A stretch of 5,959 bases of DNA from an uncultured Oscillospiraceae bacterium (GCA_900763995.1 CAAFMK010000017.1:1-5959), one strand, 5' to 3'; shown: positions 1 to 5,510, counted from the first letter of the stretch. The notes: generated from the letters alone by a model not told the origin. Numbers and translations: made by a program.

Positions 1-109
1 CCTCCGGGGGTGCCGGGGATACCCTGCGGCCCAGTGGGGCCGGTGGGGCCTACTGCTCCAGGGCCTCCGGGGGTGCCGGGGATACCCTGCGGCCCAGTGG
101 GCCCGGTGG
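1..109. repeat. 63-bp direct repeat within the collagen-like region
   Basis: The 38 bases at 1-38 recur exactly at 64-101. After a single mismatch (39 against 102) the match continues for seven more bases. The period of 63 bp equals seven Gly-X-Y triplets (21 residues), so the repeat keeps the reading frame. The second copy probably continues beyond the left edge. Such repeats commonly change copy number by slippage or recombination; that part is family knowledge, not seen here. Confidence 0.85.
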
Positions 110-380
110 CACCAGTAGGGCCGGGATACCCCTGTGGGCCGGTGGGGCCGGTGGGGCCTGCCATGGGATGACAGGGCGGGAACGGGCCGGGCCCAGGACA
201 TGGGGGCATGGGATATGGGGGACAGGGCCAGCAGTCATGGTGACAGCAACCATCACAGCCACACCCATGGCTGCAATCATACCCGCCATCCCCATCGCAG
301 GGGCGGCCATGCTCATTGAGATAGGCTACCACACCATCCCGCCGACTTTGCTCCCACTCAGAAGTATAGCATCGTTTCAT
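1..380 (-). CDS. Collagen-like Gly-X-Y repeat protein, N-terminal part (runs off the window)
   Basis: The reading frame opens with ATG at 380 and stays open for 126 codons to the window edge, so the C-terminus is missing. Residues 1-27 are hydrophilic with no signal peptide or membrane segment. Residues 28-71 hold ten of the eleven cysteines (28, 36, 40, 42, 45, 46, 50, 53, 61, 70) plus four of the five histidines, then a Pro-rich stretch. From Gly75 the chain is unbroken Gly-X-Y triplets (GPTGPTGPQGYPG and so on), 17 complete triplets, rich in GPT and GPQ. Such triplets form collagen triple helices; in Firmicutes they occur in exosporium filaments (BclA type) and other surface proteins. The start is supported by GAGGGAG at 387-393, six bases upstream. 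The gene is divergent from glpK. The role is inferred: a spore-surface or cell-surface filament, with the Cys/His head possibly cross-linking or binding metal. The collagen call is firm; the precise role is unknown. Confidence 0.85.
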   Translation of the reverse strand, partial: MKRCYTSEWEQSRRDGVVAYLNEHGRPCDGDGGYDCSHGCGCDGCCHHDCWPCPPYPMPPCPGPGPFPPCHPMAGPTGPTGPQGYPGPTGATGPTGPQGIPGTPGGPGAVGPTGPTGPQGIPGTPG

Positions 381-430
381 AAAACGCTCCCTCTTCACTG
401 TTGAGATTGATTGTGGTACACCTCCAGGAC

Positions 431-474
431 GGGGTGGCCCACACCCCATTCTATGCCAATCTTTTCTTTGGGTG
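431..474 (-). promoter_or_regulatory. Tentative sporulation-type promoter and hairpin upstream of the collagen-like gene
   Basis: Read on the minus strand, CATAGAATG (447-455) resembles the CATAnnnTA -10 element of mother-cell sigma factors (sigma K/E). A CACC at 471-474 lies 15 bases upstream, close to the mACm -35 of sigma K, though one base short of ideal spacing and with G instead of the last A. No good sigma-A pair is seen for this gene: a TATAAA at 478-483 lacks a -35. A 6-bp perfect inverted repeat, GGGGTG/CACCCC (431-447, loop 5), overlaps the downstream side of the -10 and could be an operator or leader hairpin. A weak motif call. Confidence 0.25.
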
Positions 475-505
475 TATTTTATACCCATACACTTCCCGGC
501 CCCAC

Positions 506-534
506 TTTACACCTTGTTATTTTTCTGGCATAAT
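506..534 (+). promoter_or_regulatory. Sigma-A promoter of glpK
   Basis: A -35 TTTACA (506-511) and a -10 CATAAT (529-534) are separated by exactly 17 bases; each hexamer has one mismatch to consensus. The predicted start of transcription is near 541, giving a leader of about 20 nt, just enough to hold the ribosome site. No catabolite-response element matching the CcpA consensus was found in or next to this promoter. Confidence 0.7.
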
Positions 535-545
535 AGGTGGACAAG

Positions 546-553
546 AAGGGGGA
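546..553 (+). promoter_or_regulatory. Ribosome binding site deciding the glpK start
   Basis: AAGGGGGA sits seven bases before the ATG at 561. An in-frame GTG at 537 would add eight residues, but it lies upstream of this site, and near or before the predicted transcription start. The ATG at 561 is therefore chosen. Confidence 0.75.
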
Positions 554-560
554 TTTGGCC

Positions 561-2057
561 ATGAAGCAATATATTGTGGCTCTGGATCAGGGTACTACCA
601 GCAGTCGATGTATTATTTTTGACCAGTCGCAGAACATTGTGGGGGTAGCACAGCGGGAGCTCACCCAGATCTATCCAAAACCCGGCTGGGTGGAGCACGA
701 CCCCATGGAGATCTGGTCCAGCCAGTACTCTGTCCTTACGGAGGTCTTGGCCCAGACCGGGATCTCTCCAGAGGACATTGCCGCCATTGGCATTACCAAT
801 CAGCGGGAGACCACCATCGTCTGGGACAGACATATAGGCCGCCCCATCTATAACGCCATCGTCTGGCAGTGTAGACGCACCGCCGCTTTGTGTGAGGAGC
901 TCAAGCAGGACAGAGAACTGACTCAGTATATTCAGGAGCACACTGGGCTTTTGATCGACGCCTATTTCTCCGCCACCAAGGTCAAATGGATTTTGGATCA
1001 GGTAGAGGGGAGCCGGGAGCGGGCTGAGGCCGGGGATCTCCTCTTTGGCACGGTGGACAGCTGGCTGGTGTGGAAGCTTACTGGAGGGAAAGCTCACATC
1101 ACCGACTACACCAACGCCAGCCGCACCATGCTCTATGACATCCAGCGGCTGTGCTGGGACTCCAGAATCTGTGACAGGCTGGGCATCCCCATGGCTATGC
1201 TGCCCCAGGTGACAGACTCCAGTGCTATCTATGGTACAGTGAATCTACAGGGGATAGAGGTGCCCATCGCCGGGATTGCCGGAGATCAGCAGGCCGCCCT
1301 CTTTGGCCAGACCTGTTTTGCCCCCGGTGAGGCCAAAAACACCTATGGCACTGGCTGTTTCCTCCTCATGAACACTGGGGAGACCCTATACCGCAGCCAA
1401 AATGGTCTGGTATCCACCATTGCTGTGGGGCTCAATGGTCAGGTGCAGTATGCGCTGGAGGGTTCTGTCTTTGTGGGGGGCGCTGTCATTCAGTGGGTGC
1501 GGGATGAGCTGCGTTTTATTACAGAGGCACGGGATGCAGAGTACTACGCCTCCAAGGTACCGGACACCGGAGGTGTATATCTGGTGCCAGCCTTTACAGG
1601 TCTGGGTGCCCCCCACTGGGATATGTACGCTCGGGGGGCTCTGGTGGGGCTGACCCGGGGCACCACTAGAGAACACATCATCCGGGCGGCTCAGGAATCC
1701 ATCGCCTATCAGGTGGCCGATCTGGTGGACGCCATGGAGCGGGACACTGGCCTGCCCCTGTCCGCCCTAAACGCTGATGGCGGTGCCAGCCGTGACAGGT
1801 TTTTGATGCAGTTCCAGTCCGATATTCTCAACAAACCCCTCCACCGCCCCGCCATCGCTGAGACCACCGCTCTGGGGGCGGCCTATCTGGCCGGGCTGGC
1901 TGTGGGGATCTGGAGCGGACAGGATGAGCTTCGGCAATGCCGTGTCCTGTCCCAGCAGTACCAGCCCAACATGGCGCAGGATACCCGCCTAAAACTTCTG
2001 AGGGGCTGGCATAAGGCCGTGGGCCGCAGTTTAGATTGGGCTGAACATGATGATTGA
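561..2057 (+). CDS. glpK: Glycerol kinase
   Basis: This cytoplasmic FGGY-family kinase makes sn-glycerol 3-phosphate from glycerol and ATP. It has 498 residues (E. coli about 502) and is intact. The N-terminal phosphate-binding motif DQGTTSSR is at residues 9-16. The glycerol-binding Arg-Glu pair is in NQRET (residues 80-84), with the matching Tyr in AYFSATK (134-140). AGDQQAALFG carries the catalytic Asp242, and the second ATPase-domain half shows NTYGTGCF, LVPAFTGLGAPHW and ADGGASRD. The activation loop between Tyr224 and Gly238 has no histidine: the position matching the HPr-phosphorylated His of enterococcal GlpK appears to be Asn228, aligned by eye. Direct HPr activation is therefore unlikely. 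No glpF or glpD lies in the window. A small ORF follows 15 bases after the stop and is probably cotranscribed. Confidence 0.97.
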   Translation: MKQYIVALDQGTTSSRCIIFDQSQNIVGVAQRELTQIYPKPGWVEHDPMEIWSSQYSVLTEVLAQTGISPEDIAAIGITNQRETTIVWDRHIGRPIYNAIVWQCRRTAALCEELKQDRELTQYIQEHTGLLIDAYFSATKVKWILDQVEGSRERAEAGDLLFGTVDSWLVWKLTGGKAHITDYTNASRTMLYDIQRLCWDSRICDRLGIPMAMLPQVTDSSAIYGTVNLQGIEVPIAGIAGDQQAALFGQTCFAPGEAKNTYGTGCFLLMNTGETLYRSQNGLVSTIAVGLNGQVQYALEGSVFVGGAVIQWVRDELRFITEARDAEYYASKVPDTGGVYLVPAFTGLGAPHWDMYARGALVGLTRGTTREHIIRAAQESIAYQVADLVDAMERDTGLPLSALNADGGASRDRFLMQFQSDILNKPLHRPAIAETTALGAAYLAGLAVGIWSGQDELRQCRVLSQQYQPNMAQDTRLKLLRGWHKAVGRSLDWAEHDD

Positions 2058-2058
2058 C

Positions 2059-2066
2059 AAGGAGGG
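2059..2066 (+). promoter_or_regulatory. Strong ribosome binding site for the post-glpK ORF
   Basis: AAGGAGGG, almost a full anti-16S complement, begins one base after the glpK stop codon and ends six bases before the GTG at 2073. It is the main evidence that the short downstream frame is a real gene despite its non-ATG start. Confidence 0.75.
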
Positions 2067-2072
2067 AACACG

Positions 2073-2336
2073 GTGAACCCCATCGAAATACCAACCCTGT
2101 TGTTCTGGCAAAATGGAAACAGCTGGTATGGCAGTCAGGGTCTAGCCCGGTTTTATATTAAGCCAGAGACTGTGGAGGGCACTGAGGAGCCCCACCTGAC
2201 CATTCAGCTTTGGAAAGGCCCGCTGTGTATGGAGCTCAGTGAGATTTTAGACACAGCTCAATTCCCTGTCAGTGAGCAGGGGCTGGCCCAGACCGCCGCC
2301 TGGCTGGAGGAGCGGGCCCAGCATCTCAATACATAA
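2073..2336 (+). CDS. Small conserved-looking protein of unknown function, downstream of glpK
   Basis: The product is 87 residues long, from a GTG start with an excellent ribosome site. It is probably translated from the glpK transcript, since only 15 bases separate the two frames. There is no signal peptide, membrane segment or cysteine pair; the only Cys is residue 52. The N-terminal half is aromatic and looks beta-rich (NGNSWYGSQGLARFYIKPE at residues 14-32, then LTIQLWKGPLC at 42-52). The C-terminal half looks helical (EQGLAQTAAWLEERAQ). The layout, a WYGS-GLARF segment, a W-x-GP-C segment and a final helix, resembles small uncharacterised proteins I have seen in gut clostridia, but I cannot name a family. 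A role linked to glycerol use is suggested only by position. It is followed at once by terminator hairpins. Confidence 0.7.
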   Translation: MNPIEIPTLLFWQNGNSWYGSQGLARFYIKPETVEGTEEPHLTIQLWKGPLCMELSEILDTAQFPVSEQGLAQTAAWLEERAQHLNT

Positions 2337-2370
2337 AAAATATCCTGTGTCCCAGTTGGGACACAGGATA
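2335..2370 (-). terminator. Perfect 13-bp hairpin, intrinsic terminator for minus-strand transcripts
   Basis: TATCCTGTGTCCC (2341-2353) pairs perfectly with GGGACACAGGATA (2358-2370) around a 4-base loop. Six A residues at 2335-2340 become a U-tract directly after the stem when transcribed leftward, the classic form of a Rho-independent terminator for the HPr-like gene. On the plus strand the stem lacks a U-tail and may simply protect the 3' end of the glpK transcript. The A-tract overlaps the stop codon of the small ORF. Confidence 0.75.
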
Positions 2371-2413
2371 CAGCTTGTCGAAAAAGTGGCTTCGCCGCTT
2401 TTTCGACAGCCTG
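2371..2413. terminator. Bidirectional terminator-like palindrome between convergent genes
   Basis: The core 2381-2403 reads AAAAAG-TGGC-TTC-GCCG-CTTTTT, a GC stem flanked by A- and T-tracts, so both strands give a stem followed by five U residues. Pairing extends outward through TGTCG/CGACA (2376-2380 with 2404-2408) and, imperfectly, to 2371-2413. It lies between glpK plus the small ORF (rightward) and the HPr-like gene (leftward), where a shared terminator is expected. It abuts the preceding hairpin with no gap. Confidence 0.7.
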
Positions 2414-2447
2414 GATATTTCATCTGTTGAACCAATGACTTGATTGG

Positions 2448-2482
2448 ATGGGAAAGACAACCCTGACAGTTTTCTTTCCCAT
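2448..2482. repeat. 10-bp inverted repeat, stem-loop
   Basis: ATGGGAAAGA (2448-2457) pairs perfectly with TCTTTCCCAT (2473-2482) around a 15-base loop. Neither strand has a U-tract after it, so it is not a standard terminator. It falls in the 3' untranslated stretch of the HPr-like transcript. A weaker 8-bp stem lies beside it at 2489-2515 (plus-strand pairing with one G-T). The function is unknown. No gene is supported between 2414 and 2537. Confidence 0.55.
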
Positions 2483-2537
2483 GACTTCTCCCGCCGACTG
2501 CCTTGGCCGGTGGGATTCATCAGCAGTCTCTTTTCTC

Positions 2538-2759
2538 TTACATCATCTTAGAGACCAGCTTCTTGAATGCGCGGGGGTTTACATTGTCCTCAGCAACCAC
2601 ATTTGCCTTCTTACCAACCAGGGCAAACAGCCCCAAAAGGGAGCGGGCATCCAGCATCACAGTGCCGGAGCTCAGCCAAACCTCAAAGGGAGTGTTGCAA
2701 GCCAGCCGGTTGATCTTCTCAATCTGAGAGCCGTCCTTGATCTCAATCTCACGAACCAT
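2538..2759 (-). CDS. HPr-family protein lacking the phosphohistidine (Crh-like)
   Basis: At 73 residues this is shorter than typical HPr (about 85-88). The match lies in the central and C-terminal part: VMLDARSLLGLFAL (residues 34-47) corresponds to the helix around Ser46 of HPr, with Ser40 as the equivalent. The N-terminal active-site region, normally GIHARPA around His15, is replaced (DGSQIEKINRLACN), and the protein contains no histidine at all. It therefore cannot pass phosphate in the sugar PTS. By analogy with Bacillus Crh it could be a Ser-phosphorylated partner of CcpA or another regulator; that is inference, and whether HPr kinase recognises Ser40 is unknown. GGAGGA at 2768-2773, eight bases upstream, supports the ATG at 2759. 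It has its own promoter and a long leader. It converges with the glpK unit. Confidence 0.82.
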   Translation of the reverse strand: MVREIEIKDGSQIEKINRLACNTPFEVWLSSGTVMLDARSLLGLFALVGKKANVVAEDNVNPRAFKKLVSKMM

Positions 2760-2879
2760 AACTTGAGTCCTCCATTATCGTTAAAATATCACGGGCCCAT
2801 CGCTCTGACTCCACTTGTTGGGGTCAGTATCAGCGCTGCTGAATCGGGGCTCTGTGTTCAACCGCTTTCCTCAGCGGTC
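2760..2879 (-). promoter_or_regulatory. Hairpin-rich 5' leader of the HPr-like gene
   Basis: The predicted leader is about 120 nt and contains three local hairpins in a row. ACCGCT/AGCGGT (2861-2866 with 2873-2878) lies at the very 5' end. TCAGC/GCTGA (2830-2834 with 2838-2842) is in the middle. CTGAC/GTCAG, extended with one mismatch (2805-2812 with 2820-2827), is third. A GGGCCC palindrome lies at 2793-2798. No U-tract terminator is seen and it matches no riboswitch or T-box consensus that I recognise. It may control translation, or the first stem may stabilise the mRNA. Confidence 0.4.
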
Positions 2880-2885
2880 AACCGT

Positions 2886-2914
2886 ATTTTATCAATTAAG
2901 TATGGTTTCGTCAA
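2886..2914 (-). promoter_or_regulatory. Near-consensus sigma-A promoter of the HPr-like gene
   Basis: On the minus strand, TTGACG (2909-2914) and TAAAAT (2886-2891) are separated by exactly 17 bases, with one mismatch to consensus in each hexamer. Transcription should start near 2879, about 120 nt before the start codon. The promoter lies between the yigZ stop codon and this gene, so the HPr-like gene can be expressed separately from the yigZ operon. CGGTTGA occurs twice, exactly 20 bp apart (2878-2884 and 2858-2864), at and just after the start site, a possible operator. Confidence 0.75.
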
Positions 2915-2973
2915 GGAGGATTGTTGTTGAAATCACCTAATATAGCGCATATGATTTTATGCAGTATGCACAA

Positions 2974-3621
2974 TCACGGTGTTTGGGTAACTGGTGGCCG
3001 CCAGGGTACATCCTTAAACTGCTCCCCGGCCTCCAGTACCTCCACAGTACCTGCTGATACATCTAAAATATGGGCTGCAAACTCCGCTGCCCGCTCCTCT
3101 GGCAGCAGGGTGGACAGCACCACATCTGCCCCGTAATCCACCTGCTCTACCACGCCCCCAAAGGCATCCACCTCCCGGCGCATCCCCTCAAACTGAGCGT
3201 AGGTACAGGGCACCTCCATAGCCACCCAGCGGCGCACCACAGAGATCCCAGCGGCGTCCAGAGCATTTTTAGCGCTCTGGGTGTAGGCCCGTACCAGACC
3301 CCCGGCCCCCAGCAGAATACCGCCAAAATACCGGGTCACCACGCAGCACACATTGACCAGCCCCTCCCGCTCAAAGACATTGAGCATGGGCTGACCAGCT
3401 GTCCCCTGCGGCTCTCCGTCGTCAGAGTAGCGCACCGGGCCGTCCTTGATGAGATAACACCAGCAGTTGTGACGGGCATCATAGTGCTTTTTTTTCGTCT
3501 CCTCGATTTTGGCCCTGGCCTCCTCCTCAGAGGAGACCCGCCACACATGGCCAATAAATCGGGAACGTTTTTCCACAAGCTCCGCCTGACTTGTCTGGGT
3601 GGGGATATAATACTCGGTCAC
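2974..3621 (-). CDS. yigZ: YigZ/IMPACT-family protein
   Basis: The protein is 215 residues, full length for the family (about 205-217). The N-terminal UPF0029/IMPACT domain shows EKRSRFIG (17-24), DARHNCWCY (48-56), SDDGEPQGTAGQP (66-78) and the Gly-rich TRYFGGILLGAGGLVRAY (96-113). The C-terminal DUF1949-type ferredoxin-like half runs from about residue 137 to 192. Its eukaryotic relative IMPACT/Yih1 modulates the Gcn2-Gcn1 translation-control system, and bacterial YigZ has been proposed to bind nucleic acid or translation factors; the exact bacterial function is unsettled. The start is GTG at 3621, with AGAGGAG nine bases upstream. It follows hflX by 46 bases on the same strand, so cotranscription is likely. 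No U-tailed terminator is seen after it, so read-through into the HPr-like gene is possible. Confidence 0.93.
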   Translation of the reverse strand: MTEYYIPTQTSQAELVEKRSRFIGHVWRVSSEEEARAKIEETKKKHYDARHNCWCYLIKDGPVRYSDDGEPQGTAGQPMLNVFEREGLVNVCCVVTRYFGGILLGAGGLVRAYTQSAKNALDAAGISVVRRWVAMEVPCTYAQFEGMRREVDAFGGVVEQVDYGADVVLSTLLPEERAAEFAAHILDVSAGTVEVLEAGEQFKDVPWRPPVTQTP

Positions 3622-3667
3622 GGGGCACCACTCCTCTTTTTCTTCAGCATCTGCTCAGGCTGTCCTG

Positions 3668-4975
3668 TCAGTCCTCCCAGGGCTCTTTATGGGGCTTCCA
3701 GCCCTCTACCAGCGGACCCAGCTGACCGATGATTTTGGGCGGACACACCGCCACCACATCAATGGCCTGCCCATATTCCACCTGCTCCACCTTGGCATCC
3801 TGATACAGTCTTTCCAGCAGCCCGCCCTTGTCATAGGGGAGATGGATGGTCACCCGGCGGGCACCATTGTCCAGTACCTTCCCGATGGCGGCCAGCAGTT
3901 CGGACACACCCTCCCCGCTTTTGGCTGAGAGGGACACCCTGCCCTCTTTGTGGGGACGGATCTCCCCCGTCCACAGGTCGCACTTATTAAAGACCTCGAT
4001 CCGGGGGGTCTGGTTGGCCCCCAGCTCATGGATCAGCTGGTCTACGATCTCCGCCTGCTCCCGCCACTGGGGGCTGGAGGAGTCGATCACATGGAGGAGC
4101 AAATCGGCAAACTCCAGCTCCTCCAGTGTGGCCTTAAAGGCCTCCACCAGATGGTGGGGGAGCTTTCGGATAAATCCAACTGTGTCGGAAATAAGCACCG
4201 TGCAGGTGTCTGAAATTTCCAGGGTGCGGGTGGTGGTGTCCAGGGTGTCAAAGAGACGGTTATTGGCGGGGATCTCCGCCCCGGTCAGCTTGTTGAGCAG
4301 GGTGGATTTGCCCGCGTTGGTGTATCCCACAATGGCCACCACAGGCACCTCGTTTTTCATCCGCCGCTCCCGCTGGGTGGCCCGGATGCGGCGCACATCT
4401 TTCAGCTCTGCCTCCAGCTTGGAGATCTTTTTTCGGATGTGCCGCCGGTCGCTCTCCAGCTGGGTCTCACCGGGGCCACGGGTGCCGATGGCACCCTCCT
4501 GCCGCTCCAGATGCTTCCACATACCCAGCAGACGGGGCAGCAGGTACTTGTACTGGGCCAGCTCCACCTGCAAGCGGCCCTCACGGGTGCGGGCCCGCTG
4601 GGCGAAAATATCCAGAATCAGAGCGGAACGATCCAGCACCGCCACACCCAGATCCTCCGTCAGTGCCCGCTGCTGAGATGGAGACAGGGGATTGTCAAAG
4701 ATCACCATATCTGCATCCATGGCTTTTACCAGATCCTTGACCTCAGCCACCTTTCCCTCTCCAATAAAGGTTCTGGAGTCCGGGCTGTCTTTGGACTGCA
4801 TGACGATCCCCACCGTCTGCCCTCCCGCTGTCTCCAGCAGGGCAGACAGCTCCTCCATAGACTCCTCGGTGGCGTTTTCCTCCCGGGACAGGCTGAAGGC
4901 GTTCAGCCCCACCAGCACCGCCCGATTCAATTTTTCCTGTGTGATTGTTCCGGTCAGAAACACTCCATCGTACAT
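3668..4975 (-). CDS. hflX: GTPase HflX
   Basis: HflX is a 50S-binding GTPase that splits stalled or hibernating ribosomes, notably under heat or antibiotic stress. The protein has 435 residues and is intact. The N-terminal nucleotide-binding-like domain contains TFIGEGKVAEV (69-79), followed by the coiled linker with TRGPGETQLE (165-174) and a charged helix to about 208. The GTPase domain has G1 GYTNAGKS (217-224), the G2 region DTLDTTTR (243-250), G3 DTVG (264-267), G4 NKCD (330-333) and G5 SAKS (350-353), then a short C-terminal domain. The ATG at 4975 has only a weak G-rich ribosome site, and the frame is closed by a stop nine codons upstream. A TTG at codon 16 (with CAGGAA just upstream) is an alternative start, because many HflX proteins begin near the AVLVG strand. 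It follows the flavin reductase gene by 34 bases, pointing to one operon. Confidence 0.95.
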   Translation of the reverse strand: MYDGVFLTGTITQEKLNRAVLVGLNAFSLSREENATEESMEELSALLETAGGQTVGIVMQSKDSPDSRTFIGEGKVAEVKDLVKAMDADMVIFDNPLSPSQQRALTEDLGVAVLDRSALILDIFAQRARTREGRLQVELAQYKYLLPRLLGMWKHLERQEGAIGTRGPGETQLESDRRHIRKKISKLEAELKDVRRIRATQRERRMKNEVPVVAIVGYTNAGKSTLLNKLTGAEIPANNRLFDTLDTTTRTLEISDTCTVLISDTVGFIRKLPHHLVEAFKATLEELEFADLLLHVIDSSSPQWREQAEIVDQLIHELGANQTPRIEVFNKCDLWTGEIRPHKEGRVSLSAKSGEGVSELLAAIGKVLDNGARRVTIHLPYDKGGLLERLYQDAKVEQVEYGQAIDVVAVCPPKIIGQLGPLVEGWKPHKEPWED

Positions 4976-5009
4976 AGGCCCACTGCCCCCACAGGAGCTT
5001 TAGCCTGAC

Positions 5010-5510
5010 TTACTTCTGCAAAACCTCCACGATCTCCCCAATATACATTACATGGTAATCTTTCTGGGGATACCACTTCTCCTTGATGTCATCTACAATC
5101 AATTCAGGGGCCATGGGCTGGACAAAGCGCTTGCGGCAGACCAGCACCAGCTCTGCCTGCTCAAAATAGGGTGCCCCGCACTGGGCGGTTTTCACTGTAA
5201 ACCCGCACTCCTTCACCTTGTCCACATCCCGTCCGCTTTTGGCCCCGCACAAAGCCAGCGCCTTTCGGAACTCCTCTTTAAAAAAGGTCAGGGTAAAATA
5301 CTCCTCCTGATCCACAAACTCCTTGGTATAGCGCTGGGGCCGGATATAGCAGGTGACAGAGGGCTTCCCCCAAATCACGCCAAGACCGCCCCAGGAGGCT
5401 GTCATTGTGTTACACTTTTCCTCACTTCCGGCGGTGATGAGCATCCACTGCTCTCCAATCATAGAAAAAACATTTTGTGTCAGCGACTTTGGATCGATGG
5501 ACTTGAACAT
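5010..5510 (-). CDS. Flavin reductase-like (flavoredoxin-type) FMN-binding protein
   Basis: The product is 166 residues, the usual size for the short flavin-reductase/flavoredoxin family with an FMN-binding split-barrel fold. Recognisable elements are the N-terminal strand WMLITAG (22-28), NTMTASWGGLG (34-44), the flavin-contact loop YIRPQRYT (55-62), the SGRDVDK turn (92-98) and the final DYHVMYIGEI strand (151-160). Members bind FMN non-covalently and take part in electron transfer or flavin reduction; the partner here is unknown. The six cysteines (33, 54, 88, 102, 111, 125) are not arranged as a cluster motif. The start is the ATG at 5510, eight bases after AGGAGGT; a longer frame from 5537 would contain that ribosome site inside it. 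I see no convincing promoter between it and the rpmE terminator. It probably heads the operon with hflX and yigZ. Confidence 0.9.
   Translation of the reverse strand: MFKSIDPKSLTQNVFSMIGEQWMLITAGSEEKCNTMTASWGGLGVIWGKPSVTCYIRPQRYTKEFVDQEEYFTLTFFKEEFRKALALCGAKSGRDVDKVKECGFTVKTAQCGAPYFEQAELVLVCRKRFVQPMAPELIVDDIKEKWYPQKDYHVMYIGEIVEVLQK

Noticed and set aside
50..316. Minus-strand open frame of 88 residues inside the collagen-like region
   Set aside because: It is an out-of-frame shadow. The Gly-X-Y frame from 380 has a ribosome site and clear protein structure.
376..393. Possible catabolite-response element (AAAACGCT core)
   Set aside because: Only the right half fits the consensus; the left half lacks the TG, and it sits over the collagen gene start and ribosome site.
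537..560. GTG upstream start for glpK
   Set aside because: It precedes the ribosome site and lies before the predicted transcription start; the family start is at 561.
507..1097. 196-residue open frame antisense to glpK
   Set aside because: No ribosome site or recognisable motif; it is a by-product of GC-rich codon usage in glpK.
2326..2520. Minus-strand 64-residue frame across the terminators
   Set aside because: It is read from the hairpins themselves and has no ribosome site or homology that I recognise.
2774..2779. GATAAT as a second -10 for the HPr-like gene
   Set aside because: No -35 at a proper distance, and transcription would start at or past the ribosome site.
2921..3136. Plus-strand TTG frame preceded by AAGGAGGA
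   Set aside because: The apparent ribosome site lies next to and overlaps the complement of the TTGACG -35 box, and the frame then runs antisense through the end of yigZ with no sensible protein; treated as coincidence.
3846..4676. 276-residue plus-strand frame, and other long frames antisense to hflX and yigZ
   Set aside because: Ser/Arg-rich low-complexity shadows of well-supported genes on the other strand.
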